Assembly: GCA_030789695.1 (NCBI GenBank)
Contig: JAULAV010003358.1
Coordinates: 1-64,000, forward strand
Source of the DNA: Scilla litardierei
Lineage: Eukaryota; Streptophyta; Magnoliopsida; Asparagales; Asparagaceae
Length of the DNA: 64,000 nt
Direction: 5' to 3'
The notes beneath the pieces are model-generated. The model was not told the DNA's origin. It did no database searches and was given only the letters and a program-made list of their open reading frames with translations. The number at the start of each line of letters is the position of its first letter. Positions within the stretch are counted from its first letter, which is position 1. Made by a program: the position numbers and the translations under genes. This document shows, piece after piece, positions 47,159 through 60,241 of this stretch.

Positions 47159-47551
47159 TGTTGGGTCTCGATCACTCGCCTCCCAGGAGGAATGGGGATA
47201 GTGTGCCAACCGAGCAATGGCACATTGGCCAATACACCGTTAAACCTGATAAATTCTGGGATTTATTACAAATAAATAAATTTAAAACCCAAAAACCAAC
47301 TCGGGCTGTAGCCCAGGTAAGCCCAAGTGTACATTCGCTCATGTTCCTAGCGTCACATGTTATATCAGACTGAATATGGCAATTAGATCTAATTAGGCTC
47401 TCAAATAGGGCTTGCGTGTGTTCGCACCCTCGAACAAGGCAATGTAAATGGGCTGGATCCAGACAATTTAATTGGTCAGAACATGGAAACTTATTGGCCC
47501 ACTAATACTACATGGGCCTACTGCTATGGATTTGGCTTAATAGCTCCAACA
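47159..47551. mobile_element. Possible solo LTR (Ty1/copia-like ends)
   Basis: A 393-bp segment begins TGTTGGG and ends CCAACA, the inverted ends typical of copia LTRs. It lies in the intron upstream of the LRR exon. Flanking bases (TTGAC, AGTTG) are not a clear target duplication. Confidence 0.35.
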
Positions 47552-47673
47552 AGTTGCAGTGGGTGCGGGGATAATGTGAAGAGATAATTTAAAATAGTCA
47601 AGCTGTCCCAAAAGTTTGAACGTGAAGCAATCGGCAGCAATTAACAAAAATAAAAAAATTCCTTGTCAAATAA

Positions 47674-48240
47674 AGGCTTGTTCCAGTGGGTTTCTTTTGA
47701 TGGATGATTCACTGTTTGCAATAGTAAATCCTAGGAGAAATTTTGAAGAGAGAGAAGAGAAGTAGTGTGTTTCTTTTGGTTGCTTTGGATTGGAAAGTAG
47801 AGAGTAGTTTTGTTTGTGGGGCCTATAGTAAAGTATTGTGTTTCTTTGGTTATAGTGGGATTGGAAAAGTTAGATGAGGAAATGTGGAAGTTGGTTAAAT
47901 ATTAATAAAATAATGTATTTAAAAATAAAACTAAAATTAAAAAACACAAAAAAAAAACAGTTTGCATTAAAAAAAAGAAAGAAAAAGCAAAGCATCTGGT
48001 TGCTTTGCTGAAATCCCCACAAATTGTGGGGATTTTGGCAGGGGGAGCTGAGCATGCCACATAGGAGAGAGGAGAAGCTGGGAGGGGCTGAAAGCAGCTG
48101 CGAGAAGTAGCGGCCCCTGGAACACGCGAGGGAAAACCACATAGGATTCGGGCAAAAGAAACCCGAAGTGACCAATAACAGTGCTCATTTTGCACTTTCT
48201 CAGCCAAAAACACCCAAAAGAAACCGGGTGGAACAGGCCC
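47674..48240. mobile_element. Tourist-like MITE (PIF/Harbinger type)
   Basis: Terminal inverted repeats of about 25 bp (left AGGCTTGTTCCAGTGGG; right, reversed, GGGCCTGTTCCACCCGG) are flanked by TAA on both sides (47671-47673, 48241-48243). The 567-bp interior has no transposase. Confidence 0.72.
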
Positions 48241-48243
48241 TAA

Positions 48244-48839
48244 GTGGATGATTAAGAAAGAAAAATAAGAATTATAATTTAAAAAATAGAGCAGGAGAGT
48301 GATAGTCTTCTCCATTAAATAAATAAAGTCCATTAAATAAACAGGTGTCTCTCACCCTCTCTTCGCCTGTACTTGGACTTTTCCATCATGATTGTAAACA
48401 AAATGAGAACGAAGAGAAAAGGAAAGAGAATTGCTCCATGCACCCTGTACTTTGAGTGCATGAGCTTAAAAAAGCCAAAAAACAGTAAACCTATCAATTC
48501 GCAAGGTTTAATCACCTTCTTTTCTTTCCCAAAATAGAAAATTAGGCCTGGAAAGTAATATGCACCTCATTACTTGAGGTGTTTTTAGCAATTTCCAAAA
48601 GAAAAAGAACTGAGAGATCACTTCATGTGCACCCACCAGATACACGGTCACTGACATGTGGGTCCCAACTAAGGAGTACTCCCATGGAAAAATGTTATTT
48701 TTTGGTCGTTAGCTTGATCGGGTGATTGCCATAACCAAGGACTTAAGTTAAATTATTTCATTTGATTGTTTAATAACAGTTTCCACATTGGTAACTTCGG
48801 TTGATAGAAACATATTTTTTTTATGTGAAAGTTGTCATG
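48244..48839. other. AT-rich intergenic sequence
   Basis: No gene or element is recognisable. It has short A-rich and AAATAAA-type stretches only. Confidence 0.5.
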
Positions 48840-49366
48840 TGTTCGAGATTTTTATGATATGGATCAAATGGAAAGATTATGGAGCTAAAAACACGGAAAA
48901 AGGTGTATTTGTTTTGAGAGTGTCGGCTACTGAATCCGCAACTCTCTATTTATAGAAAAACAATTACATAATCGGTGGATACCCTAAATCCTATTGGACT
49001 CCACTTGGTCCTACAAAAGCCGGTTCATAACAATTCACATTATCCATCCATTGTTGTAAGCTTGGTATATGAATACTTCGATATTCATAGAGCTTATCAG
49101 GTCATGAGGATATGGATACTTTTGGATACTAAGTTAGGAGGTCTTGCCTCGTTAAAACCTTTGGCTATGGAAAACCCAGTGGAAAAAACCAGTAGCTAAT
49201 GGAAAAGAGTGCAAGTCTCCGTAACTTCCCCTGATCGGTGGATATTGCCAGGAGTGGATGCTACTCGATCCAGAGTTGATGGTGTTGCCTCGTTAAAACC
49301 TTTGGCAATGGAAAACCCAGTGGGAAAACCCAATATCTAATTGAAAAATAGTACAATACAATATTA
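48840..49366 (-). repeat. 3' LTR of element G
   Basis: The right edge adjoins the PPT; the left edge is approximate. The LTR contains a TATA-like CTATAAATAGAG (48947-48958, minus). Two copies of GCCTCGTTAAAACCTTTGGC lie about 140 bp apart (about 49144 and 49284). Confidence 0.6.
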
Positions 49367-49394
49367 ACTCCCCCTGTTGCGTACAAACTTCAGG

Positions 49395-52305
49395 CTTGTA
49401 AGTCTTTCAACTGTCTCATCCCAATTCCTATGACACGTTTTCTAAAGGTACGGCGAGGTAGTGCTTTAGTAAATAGATCTGTCAGGTTGTTGCAAGGCTG
49501 GATCTTCTGGATGTCGATCTGTCTGTCTTCTTGTAGTTCATGCGTCCAGAAAAGCTTGGGGAAAATGTGCTTTGTCCTCTCACCTTTGATTTAGCCACCT
49601 CGTAATTGAGCTATGCAGGCTGCATTGTCTTCGTACATGGTGGTTCGTTCAAGGTCGCCCATCTTCAGGTCGATCGTCACCAAGATGTGGTGAATGACTG
49701 AACGTAGCCAAAAACATTCTCTGCTAGCTTCATGGATCGCAATGAGTTCAGAGTGATTGGATGATGTTGCTGTCGAGCTCTGCTTCACAGATCTCCATGA
49801 TATGGCTGTTCCACCGTAGGTGAATACGAAACCAGTTTGGGACTTCGCAGTATGGGGATCAGATCTGTATCCTACATCTGCAAAATCGACTAAGTTGGAG
49901 GATACGCCTTTATGGTGGTATAGTCCCAGGTCGACTGACCCTTGGTGGTAGCGCAGAAGGTGCTTCACTCTGTTCCAATGGCGCTTTATGGACGCTGAAC
50001 TGTATCTGGCTAGTAGGTTAACTGCGAACACTATATCGGGACGCATGCAATTTGCTAGATAGAGGAGTGCTCCAATGGAACTTAGGTAAGGTACTTCAGG
50101 ACCAAGTGTTTCCTCCCCCTCTTCCAGTAAACGGAAGGGGTCTTTATCAACATCCAATGATCTGACGACCATTGGTGTACTCAGCGGGTGACATTTGTCC
50201 ATTTGGAAATTTTTCAGCAATTTCCTTGTGTAAGTGGATTGATGTAAAGGATTCCTCCGCTGAGGTGTTCAATTTGTAAGCCGAGGCAGTATTTTGTTTT
50301 GCCAAGGTCTTCATCTCAAAAGTCTGTGTAAGGCTTTTGGATATCTCAGCTATCTCTTTAGGAGATCCAATGAGATTTAAATCGTATACATAGACGGCAA
50401 TTATTACGAATCATGTTCTCTTTGCTCTTATAAAGATGCAAGGGCAGACTTCATTATTTGTAAATCCTTATTGCACGAGGAATTCACTGAGTCTGTTGTA
50501 CCACATTCTTCCCGATTGTTTTAGACCATACAGTGATCTTTGAAGTTTGACAGGATAGACGTCCCGAGGTCTATCTGACATTTTTGTTGGAAGTTTATAC
50601 CCGTCCAGAAGTCTCATATAGATGTTCTTATCTATATTTCCATATAGGTATGCAGTCACAACGTCTATGAGTTGCATATCCAAGCCTTCCGTAGCTGTTA
50701 AGCTAATTATAAATCGGAAAGTAATCACATCCATGACTGGAGAGTATGTATCATCATAATCTATTCCTGGTCGTTGGGAAAAACCTTGTGCAACAAGATG
50801 CGCTTTGTAACGTATGATCTGACTATTTTCGTTTCTATTTCTTACTAATACCAATTTATATCCCACAGGTTTTACACCCTTTAGTGTTGGGACTACAGGT
50901 CCAAAAACTTTGTGTTTTGAGAGTGAGTCCAGCTCTACTCCTATTGCCTCGTTCTATTTTCGCCAATCCTCTCTGCATTTACATTCTGTTAGAGAGCGTG
51001 GATCGATATCATCGTCATATTCAGTGACATGATTAGCAATAACGAACGTGAAGTCGTCATCGATGATTGTGCTTTTTCTGTCTAGTACCTCCCCAGTACG
51101 TACATTATTTAATGATATTTCTCCTATATTTTCCTCTTCAGGGGTTTTTAGGAGGGGAGAGGTGTCTGGGCTGAGCCCAGCATCCTGTGGTGGTATCGTT
51201 TTAGTTTCTCCAGGAGTTTTCCTCTTTCGAGGAAGTTTATCCTTGGAGCCTGGGGGTCGTCCTCTCTTTTGTTGAGGTACGACCGCTTCTGCTGCAGGTG
51301 GATTGCATCCATCTTTGGGTATGTCAATCCTAGCTGGCGTGTTTGCAGCAGGGATGTGTGATCTGACGACCTTCTAGGTGTCAATGAATTTGTCCGGTAG
51401 TATGTGAACTGTATTTTGTATTTGGAGGATCTTCAGGATCTCATCTTCACATTGGTTTGTACGCGGACCAAAGTGGGATAAAGTTTTTGTATCCCATGAA
51501 ATAGTCTTTGAAGCTTCAGACTTCTTAGCCTACATGCCTAGTTTGGGAAAGATATTCTCGTCAAACTCATAGTCTTCTAGATGTGCCTTAAAGCGCCCCC
51601 CTTAGAGATTCCAGGTATCTAATGATCGATGGTGAGTCGAACCCTATATAGATACCTAGGCGACGTTGGGGAACCATCTTAGTCCTCTGTGGTGGTGCGA
51701 TGGGGACATAAACTGCACATCCAAATGTCCTCAAGTGAGAGATATTTGGTGGAGTTACATATGCAAGTTGCATCGGTGAATCCAGATGGTCGTAATCTTA
51801 TTAGCGATGTAGCATGCAAGATTGCATGTTCACATGCAGTCACATGTAACTGAGATTGCATTAGCAATGAACGAGCAATCCATTGTAGTCTCATTATAAG
51901 AGATTCAGCCAACCCGTTCTGGGTGTGAATATGTGCTACAGGATGTTCAACTTCAAGGACAGCTGCTTGGCAGTAGTCTAGAAAGACTTATGATGTAAAT
52001 TTCTCAGCGTTACCCAGACGTAATTTCTTAATCTGGTTATCTGGGAAATGTGCCAGCAACTTAATGATTTGTGCCAGTAGCTTTGCAAAGGCTACGCTGC
52101 GGGTAGACATTAGGCACACATATGACCATTTGGAAGATGCGTCTATCAGTACCATAAAGTACCGGAATGGGCCACTTGAGGGGTGAATAGGCCCACAAAT
52201 GTCTCCATGTATTTTCTCCAGGAAGCTGGGAGACTCTGAGTCCACTTTAGGTGGAGATGGTCTCGTAATCATTTGCCTTTTGAACATGGGGATAAGGAAA
52301 TTCAC
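49395..52305 (-). pseudogene. Copia pol remnant: integrase, RT, RNase H
   Basis: Integrase core: HGDICGPI supplies the first Asp. The second is Gly (RLGNAEKF; GGT at 52012-52014) where RLDNAGEF-like sequence is expected. HTQNGLAES keeps the Glu. Then HLRTFGCAVYVPIAP and RRLGIYIGFDSPSIIRYLE follow. RT runs from RYKAHLVAQGFSQRPGIDYD and LYGLKQSGRMWYNRLSEFL to a YVDD motif changed to YVYD (50381-50392). RNase H shows PYLSSIGALLYLANCMRPDI and SNHSELIAIHEASRE, then a stop at 49591 and a recognisable tail to about 49400. Several frame breaks occur. Confidence 0.87.
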
Positions 52306-53907
52306 CCTTTCGAAGTAACTTCAGGTTCTTCAAATTAATTCAACGGGATTGGGATATGATGTATTGACCTGTATTTTTTAGGCGTGTTTGATTGTGGTAT
52401 GGCTGTATCTTATTTCAGTAGTCCGAGTAATTAATTTTGATTACCGCCATAGCCTAATTAATATTATTTTAACTTTTTAACCTAATTAATCCTAATTAGA
52501 CTGTCGGCAACCCCCCTCCTTTTCATCTGTTGGTAACCACCCTTCAACTCCCCCCTTCAATTTCAAGGCCAGCAAACATATTCATCATCCACAACCTCCC
52601 CCTTGTCTGCAGATGGAGCAACAATAATTAATCCTTTTTCTTTAAAAAGAAATCAATCCCCTCTCCCTTTCGTAATCATTCCTGCAATTTGATTCAACAA
52701 AAATCTCACACTCTTTCAACCCAACAGCAAGCCAACCCAATTTTGGTTCAATCCAAATCAATTCCTCAAACCAATTCCTCAAAACAAAACTGAAATTGGA
52801 GAAGAGATTAGCGAAATTGAACCTGAAAATCCCCAAATTTCAACCCACATTCAACCCATTTACAATCCCCTCTCCCCCTTCCTCCTAGCTGCCGCTCCAC
52901 CACCCACAGGCCGCCGGCCTCCCTGCGCCCGGCCCCCCTGCGTTGCTACTGGCCTGCCAGGCCGTCGCCCGACAGCCGAGGCCGCCGCCCAACAGCCCTT
53001 GCACCACCACCGACAGCCCTTGCACCACCGCCCTAGTCCCTTGCACTGCCCACCTCCAGGACCGGCCCCCCATGAGCTGTCCCCCACTTCCCTTGGTCGC
53101 GACGTGCTCCCAGCCCCTTGGCCGCCGCCGTCCTTACTCCGATTTCCCCCTGCAAGCTTCGAAACAAAAAAATAAAGAGAAGGGGAGAAGATAGATCGGG
53201 GGAGAGAGAGAGAGAGGTGAGGTGTGTGTGTGTTTTATATAAGTTAGTTATTTAAAAGCTTAAGTTTTTAATATAAAATTTTAATATAAGTTATAGTATA
53301 AAGATTAGTTATTAAGTTATGTTATTAATTTATAAAGTTAATTTAAAGTTATGTTTTATTATCTTAAGTTATGTTATGTTATTAATTAAGATTTTAAATA
53401 TAGTAAGTTATGATAAAAGTTATTAATATTTTATAAACCTATATTAGTATATATGGTAGTAGTTAATTTGATTTATCTGTTATAACAACAAGTTAAGTTT
53501 TAATAACATAATATAAGTAATTAGTTATAAGTTAGTGTATCAAGGTTAGTGTAACATTCCCTCTTAGCCTATTATTATTTTGTGCAGCTAACGCTTTCGT
53601 AACACGTGTGAACCAGGTATCACTACCGCAGATCAAAACGTGCCTTTCACTACAAGACGTATCGGTAACTCATCGTTCTCTAATTATGGGTATTAAAATT
53701 ATAATGAATGCATGCTAAAATAGTTTCTTTTAGTTTAGCAAAGTGTTTCACACGAACAGTTAGTTACGCTTGATAAGTTGCATAGTAACTTAAAAGAATC
53801 ATTTGGACTGTGGAAAATGCTTGACTAGAAAACGTGATATCATGGTAATTGGCTCGTAAATTACAAAGAAATGATAACCTGCACAGACACTTGGGGTTTG
53901 GGGTAAC
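52306..53907. other. Unassigned repeat-like sequence left of element H
   Basis: A CT/CCG-rich stretch (52510-53150) resembles the transcribed leader part of a long LTR. It is followed by an (AG)n tract near 53198-53216 and very AT-rich sequence (53230-53540). Some words (CCTAATTAATCCTAATTAG near 52480) resemble those in H's LTR near 54290. This may be a fragment of a related LTR. The ORFs here are low complexity. Confidence 0.4.
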
Positions 53908-56650
53908 TATCACGGTCGGTTTTCGATCGTACGTTTTCGTGCGCGTACTTTTCTTTCGTACGCGTATTTTTAGTTGCTTCTTCTTGTATCCCAAATGTGC
54001 GATGTGATATGTCGTTGTGAACCACTGAGAGAGTATGGAATTTTTTGTGAACGTCATTTCACGGGTCGTTCTCCCACAAATCTGCTTTTAATGAAGGGGT
54101 GTCCTAACTTTAGACTTCGTCGTTTGACCTCTTTATTTTTAGTTCTGTTTTCTGTTACCCTAGCACGTGACCGATCGTCGTAGTCTTGATCCTCTCGTCG
54201 ACACGGTCATCCCGATATTTTTCTTGTATTTATCGGATATCGTTAGACTCTCCTTTCACACTAATCACTTTCAACTTGTGATTAGCCTAACTAATCCTCA
54301 ATTCTAATCCTAATTAATAATTAAATCAATCCCTAGTCAACATACGTATCACATGTTGATTTATATTCCTAACTATCTTCACCCTAATTCTACCCTCTCC
54401 CTCTCACATACTCTCTCTCTCTCTCTCCAATCACTTCTAAACACACCCATTTTCTAACCTTTTTAACAAAACTTAAACCTAGGGTTATTCTTCACGCAAG
54501 AGATCGGATGACAGCCGCCGCAACCCATGAACTCATGGCAACCCAACACCAGGCCGCATCCCCCTTCCCCCATGAACTCCGGCCACCTTTCTCCGGCCTC
54601 CACCGCCGGAAAATCTCCATAAACCCCCACGGCTCCCCCGCACAAAAACCTCTCCATGGCTGCTGCAACCCTATAAAAACTGTTGCCCCTCTTAGTTCCA
54701 GCCCCTCTTCGCCCAGCCGCCACCGGCCGATGACCCCCCACTTACCGGCGGCCTCCACCTACCGATCACCCAGTAGCAGCACCTCTCGAAGTCAGCCGAA
54801 CCCCCTCTATTCTCTCTCCTATCAAGCAAAATCGGCCATGCTTCCCCAAAACTGTCCTCCCCTAGCCACAGGTTGCCTCGGCCAGCCACCCTAGCCACCT
54901 TCGGCCACCCCCTGTCGACCCAGGCTGCACCCCCATGTAGCATCCGGTCATCCCCCATATTGCTGGCCTCCCATCGCCCCACAACGAGCCGCGCAACTCA
55001 AAACAGCCCCTCTTCCTCTTGATCAGCCCTAGGCCGTGCCGTTGCCATGTGCAACTCGACAGTAGGCCGAGATCCTCTTGATCGATGCCCCTGCCATTCA
55101 TCCACATCCTGCGGCCATCTCCGTGCCGTGCTACTTCCCCTGGTGGTCGCCGTCGTCGCCGCAAGCTGTAGACGTCGTCGTACCTTGCACGTTATCGAAA
55201 TCCAACCCCTGACGTCGCTACCCGACGTCAGTGTAGCTCTCGCGTCGTGTTCAAGTATATACCCGATCCGTAGGAAACCCCAACACCGCCTGTTTAAACA
55301 AGATAAAACCGGTATTTTCATTGCTTGGTTAAACAACTAATTGAAGATTAATAATATGGGACTGTAGGTTGGGCTTGATTGAGCACATAGGGAATATCTG
55401 GACTCTTTGATCGTGTGACTTGCAGCACGTCTCTTTCAGGCAAGTGATACTTGTCAGTACTTGTTTAGGCCATGTTTTTTGCCAATTTGTGTAATAGCAT
55501 AAAAGAGACTAGGCGATGAAATGATAGTCGCCTAGACGCCTTATTTTGATCTAGCTTGGCAACGAAGCTAGATCCGACACCCTTACTATGCTATCATTTC
55601 ATGCCGTATGTCACGTTTAATTTCAAATTTACGGTATGCACTTTTAACTGTTTATTGCCGTGTTCATGCATTTTTCCACGTCATTTCATGCATTGATTGT
55701 ATTGACATGTATGTGTAGCACACACTACTTTTAATTGTAAGCTGTGACGAGTAGGGTCCTGACCCTCACATCCTATTGAGGCTAGTCACATGCTTTGCGG
55801 GCACAACTCTATGCCAAAAACACTTCCTGGCTCATAATCCAGAAGCGAGCACAGTGTTGTTGGTGAATAACCAACGCTCGATACACGTGGAAGGGGTAGG
55901 GTTAAGCGACCACTCAGTGTAGAAGTGTGCCCGATAGCAACTTCTGTTGTAAGGTGTAAACCATGTGCACAATGTGAACTCATGTTTTACCACTTTTAAC
56001 GTTATATTGTTTAGTAGCTCTTGCTACGACGTGTCATATCATGCTCATGTTTAAACTGCTGCTTTCATTAAATAACATATCATGTCATCTTCATCATTTT
56101 AGAACTGCTAAGTTGCATTCTTTATACTTTACGTTTCCTTGCACAAAAGTCTCACTTTCCCTCTTTGGTGATTTTTGCTGACATGTGTCCTTTTCTCTTT
56201 GGGTATCACATGTTAGGCTTTGAGCCTGATGTAGTGCTGAGGACGAAAGTTTGCTGACGTCCAGTTCGAGGACACCGGAGTTCTACCATTAGTCTCAGCT
56301 GGTGACTTTCTCTCAGCTGTTGTTTACTTTCCTAGTAGTTGATCTTAGGTTGTTCGGTGCGTAGCACCATTACTTGTTTTAGTTTCAGCCATACTTAGGC
56401 CTTCTTTTTCAGACTCAGTACTCTTCTTTATGACTATCTCTGTATGTTTGGAATAAAATCTGTGGATGTTGAATGTTGGATAATTTTAATTGTCTGCCTT
56501 TCTTTATTATTGTTGTTGTTTTGTCGTAATGCAAAGAACCTGTTAATGGATTAAATTACCAGACGCTTATCAGACTATAGCTTCATAGCTCCAAGTCTGA
56601 GCAGACCTCTTCACGTCTCGCCTTCCATACTTGGGAAGGGGGGCGTGACA
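53908..56650 (+). repeat. 5' LTR of element H
   Basis: This 2743-bp LTR starts TATCACGGTCG (TGTCACGGTCG in the 3' copy) and ends GGGCGTGACA. Proline-rich ORFs near 54500-54900 lie inside a leader-like segment and are not supported as genes. Confidence 0.85.
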
Positions 56651-59600
56651 GGTTTTAGTGGGCACATGCAGGTCGTCGCACCTGCGAAATATCGAAACAA
56701 CGATAATAATAAAAACATCAATCGAAACATTCGAAACATTCGAGTCATAAAAAATTTGAGTCTAATATGAAGGTTTTCATTGTCTTAGGTGGTAGGAAGA
56801 TTTAGATTGACGTCCAGGTTTGATAGTCAGGCACTTTCGTAAGATTTAGTCGTGATCATCTTAGGATGCCTTAGTAGCCTCTCACCCAACTCTGACCATA
56901 TTAGATCCCTAGAGTTCTCCCTTTAGTCGTTCGCTTGAGTCCATCAAATTTCGGGCTCAGCAGAATGTAATCTTGTTTCCCTAAGGACCCCCTCCAAAAG
57001 ATCTCTAGTACATCCTAGTTCTTTAGAAAGTCCCAGTGCTAAGCTTCTCCTAATCTTTAGTCGGTCGGTAATTAGAACACCTAACCTCTATCATTTTTCC
57101 TGATCATTACACTTTCGAACTATTCACCATAGAATCCCATCATAGCAGATTCACTAAGTTCTCTCAGCCGTGCGTTTTGAATATTTGATTCACTTCATTG
57201 TTTTCGATTCACGTGATTCTCCATGTTGTTCATCATCAAACGTTAAATCTTCTCCATTACTAACCTGATCATTTGAAAAATATTTCCAATATTATTTATT
57301 TTGAATTCCTCTTCCCGGTTTAAATTATTTGAAAACATTTAGCATGCGTTTAGACTTTCTACATTCTTTGAATTTCGAAACTTCTTCGCCGAAATCTTTA
57401 AATTATTATCTTATAATATTTTTAACCTATATCTTTCATACTCATGTGAATATTTTACTTTCTTCATATAATGATTTTTCGATAATCAAATATACCATTC
57501 CTTCTCTTACTATATATATTACTCAAAGTTATTTCAAACAACTTATTTTACTGACTTCTAAATATTTTCTATGCAAAAGAGAACTCCAACTTTTCAAGTA
57601 TAACCGTTTTTATATATTCTTATTTTAACTTATATCATTTACACACTATTTTCTTGTGTCCTATAAGGGTATTATTACATCTTTCTTTCTCCTAACTAAA
57701 CATTCACAATTATATCTTTGTTTCACCTAACCAAGCTATCTCCTTATCCTCGCCTTGTCTGAACTTGTTCCTTCCGATCTTGTTTCGTTATGCTATTTGA
57801 TTTCGGTTTCCCTACTATTGCTTAGTCATCCTACTAGTGCTTGTTGTTGCCTATGTCAACCTTAGTCTAGTAGTGGGCTCATTGGTTTTATTGTGATGTC
57901 GTCGTGGTGCATGTATATAGGTAGAGTGCGTGGACCTGTGCGTGTGACCCATGCGTACCACTCATGTATGAGTGTGATACCTTTAGTATATTAATGATTG
58001 TCTCTTGTGTTATATATGTATACTCAGTGTTATTCGTGATATATGTATGAAGTTGTATGAATGATAGTATTTATATATGTGTGGATAGCTATAACACTTT
58101 ATGGATGTCTGTGTATATTAGAATTAGTGTTAGAATATCTACTGGTGATGTATGTGGTTTGAAGGTACTTGTAAATACGTGAAATAGTATACTAGTAAGT
58201 CATGTGCATGTTAGGTGTAATGATAATAGGTGTACCTCTAGTTAAGTGTGTAGGCCTATTCTATGATCTATATGTTAATACGTGTGAGCGTGTGCTCATA
58301 CGTAGATATGTATGTGCTTAGCCTTGAGTAGATATGTGCTTACTATATGAATATGTGTGATATACGTATGGTAATAGGGCTATAATTTTGTTTGGTATTG
58401 CTTGCCTTTACAGGATATTGTGTGTGTGCGTGTATACCATAAGGTATACACAATTATTGTATGTCTTAACTATGTATGGATAGGTATATGTAGTAGTATA
58501 CTAGTTATTTGTAAATGTCTATGGTGTGAATATATTATATGTATGTGACTATACGATGTATGCTCATATAAGATAGTGTATTTTGATTGTATACGTGTAT
58601 TGATGTTTGTAATATTATTATAGTATGTAAAGTGATTGCATTATGAGGGTGTTACTTGACTAAATATAAAGTGTGATTGATATTATGGTATGTATGTGGT
58701 TACGTTGGTGTGTGTGTATATATGTTGGAGTGGTGTGTTGGTATAGGTATAAATATCGTGTTATGTATATAGAGTATTCTGGTATGGGTTTTGAGTCTCA
58801 CTCAAGCTTGAGTGGGTATACTCTAAGCATATTGTTACATATGTCTGTGGTTTGTGTATAGTGCTATGAACATAGTAATGGATGATGTGTATATAGTGAT
58901 ATGTTTGGTTGTGCCTGGTTACGTTACGCACATGGTTGTGGGTGACTATACCATTATATAGTTATAGGTGTTGGTCTTGTAGTATAGTTATTTACTAAGG
59001 TTTTACATGTTTGAATGTATGTATGTTAGCTAAACTAGGTGTGTAGATGTGCTAAGTATATAGTGGTATGAGTGGCATGTATGAATAGCATATTAGCATG
59101 TGTGGGCGTGCACCATGCACGGGTAAGTATGTGCTTAGTTATATGTGTTTGTGACTATGGTATGTATGGTGTGTCTTGAATATAGTTATATGATTGTATA
59201 TGATGTGTATATATGCTGAAGTATCTGCGTGTATTTGAATAAATATATATTTGTGTATTTATAGTAGGGTGAATGTATATTAGATATAGCAAACATGATT
59301 TAATATTGTTGGTGTGATTGCATGTGTTGATATGTTTGGTGTTGGATGTATACTAGGAGATATAAGATAATAGTATATCTATGTTGTTTTGTTCATAGGT
59401 AGTTATCTATACGTGAAGTACTACGATTGTATTTACTGGTGTGAACTATTTTTATGTAGGTATCTGTACCATGATTATGTGATAAATGGGTGATAGTTAT
59501 ATAAGGGATGTATGTGACTATATGAATGATTGAAGTACGTGTATGAATTTGACTGTCTATGATGGGTATAAGTATGGAATGTGTATATATGCATGTTTAT

Positions 59601-59762
59601 AATATTAATGTTTGACTACCTAATGCATATATAAGCACTTGTAGTGACTATACATGGGTTGAATTATAGTGTGATATGATTGGGGTAGTTCCTAGAATGG
59701 CTAAATTTATTTTATTTTAGTTAGAAAGTCCGAGGACGGACTTTATTCTAAGGTGGGTAGAA
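56651..59762 (+). other. Non-coding interior of element H
   Basis: The first part is mixed sequence without long ORFs. From about 57890 to 59690 it is a long TATG/TGTA-rich stretch of low complexity. The PPT TAAGGTGGGTAGAA is at 59749-59762. Confidence 0.65.
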
Positions 59763-60241
59763 TGTCACGGTCGCTTTTCGATCGTACGTTTTTTGTGCGC
59801 GTACTTTCCTTTCATACGCATATTTTTAGGTGCCTCTTCTTGTATCCCAAACGTGCGATGTGATATGTCGTTGTGACCCTCTGAGAGAGTACTTATTTCT
59901 GGAATTTTTCGTGAACGTCATTTCACGGGTCGTTCTCCCACAAATCAGCTTTTAATGAAGGGGTGTACTAACTTTAGAATTCGTCGTTTGACCTCTTTAT
60001 TTTTAGTTCCGTTTTTCGTTACCCTAGCACATGACCGATCGTCGTAGTCTCGATCCCCCCGTCGACACGGTCGTCCCGATATTTTTCTTGTATTTATCGG
60101 ACATCGTTAGACTCTCCTATCACACTAATCACTTTCAACTTGTAATTAGCCTAACTAATCCCCAATTCTAATCTTAATTAATAATTATATCAATCCCTAG
60201 TCAACATACGTATCACATGTTGATTTATATTCCTAGCTATC
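59763..60241 (+). repeat. 3' LTR of element H, 5' portion
   Basis: It starts TGTCACGGTCGC and follows the 5' LTR with few differences until CTATC at 60241, where element I begins. The remainder should lie right of the window. Confidence 0.85.

Larger units (their letters stand above)
48840..52305 (-). mobile_element. Element G: 5'-truncated Ty1/copia element
   Basis: Reading right to left it has partial integrase, RT, RNase H, a PPT-like CAACAGGGGGAG (about 49367-49378) and a 3' LTR. Gag, protease and the 5' LTR are missing beyond about 52305. The integrase-before-RT order is diagnostic of copia. Confidence 0.85.
53908..60241 (+). mobile_element. Element H: non-coding LTR element with chromovirus-like ends, cut by element I
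   Basis: The 5' LTR is 53908-56650, the interior 56651-59762, and a partial 3' LTR 59763-60241. The post-LTR block GGTTTTAGTGG then CATGCAGGTCG and the PPT resemble those of E, but the LTR sequence is different. No Gag or Pol similarity is seen in the 3.1-kb interior. This fits a large non-autonomous derivative. Confidence 0.8.

Noticed and set aside
47159..47551. Full confidence in a copia solo LTR
   Set aside because: The terminal TGTTGG/CCAACA fits, but no target duplication was found, so it was kept only at low confidence.
54508..54894. 128-aa proline/serine-rich plus-strand ORF
   Set aside because: It lies in the leader-like part of H's LTR, is low complexity and has no recognisable domain.
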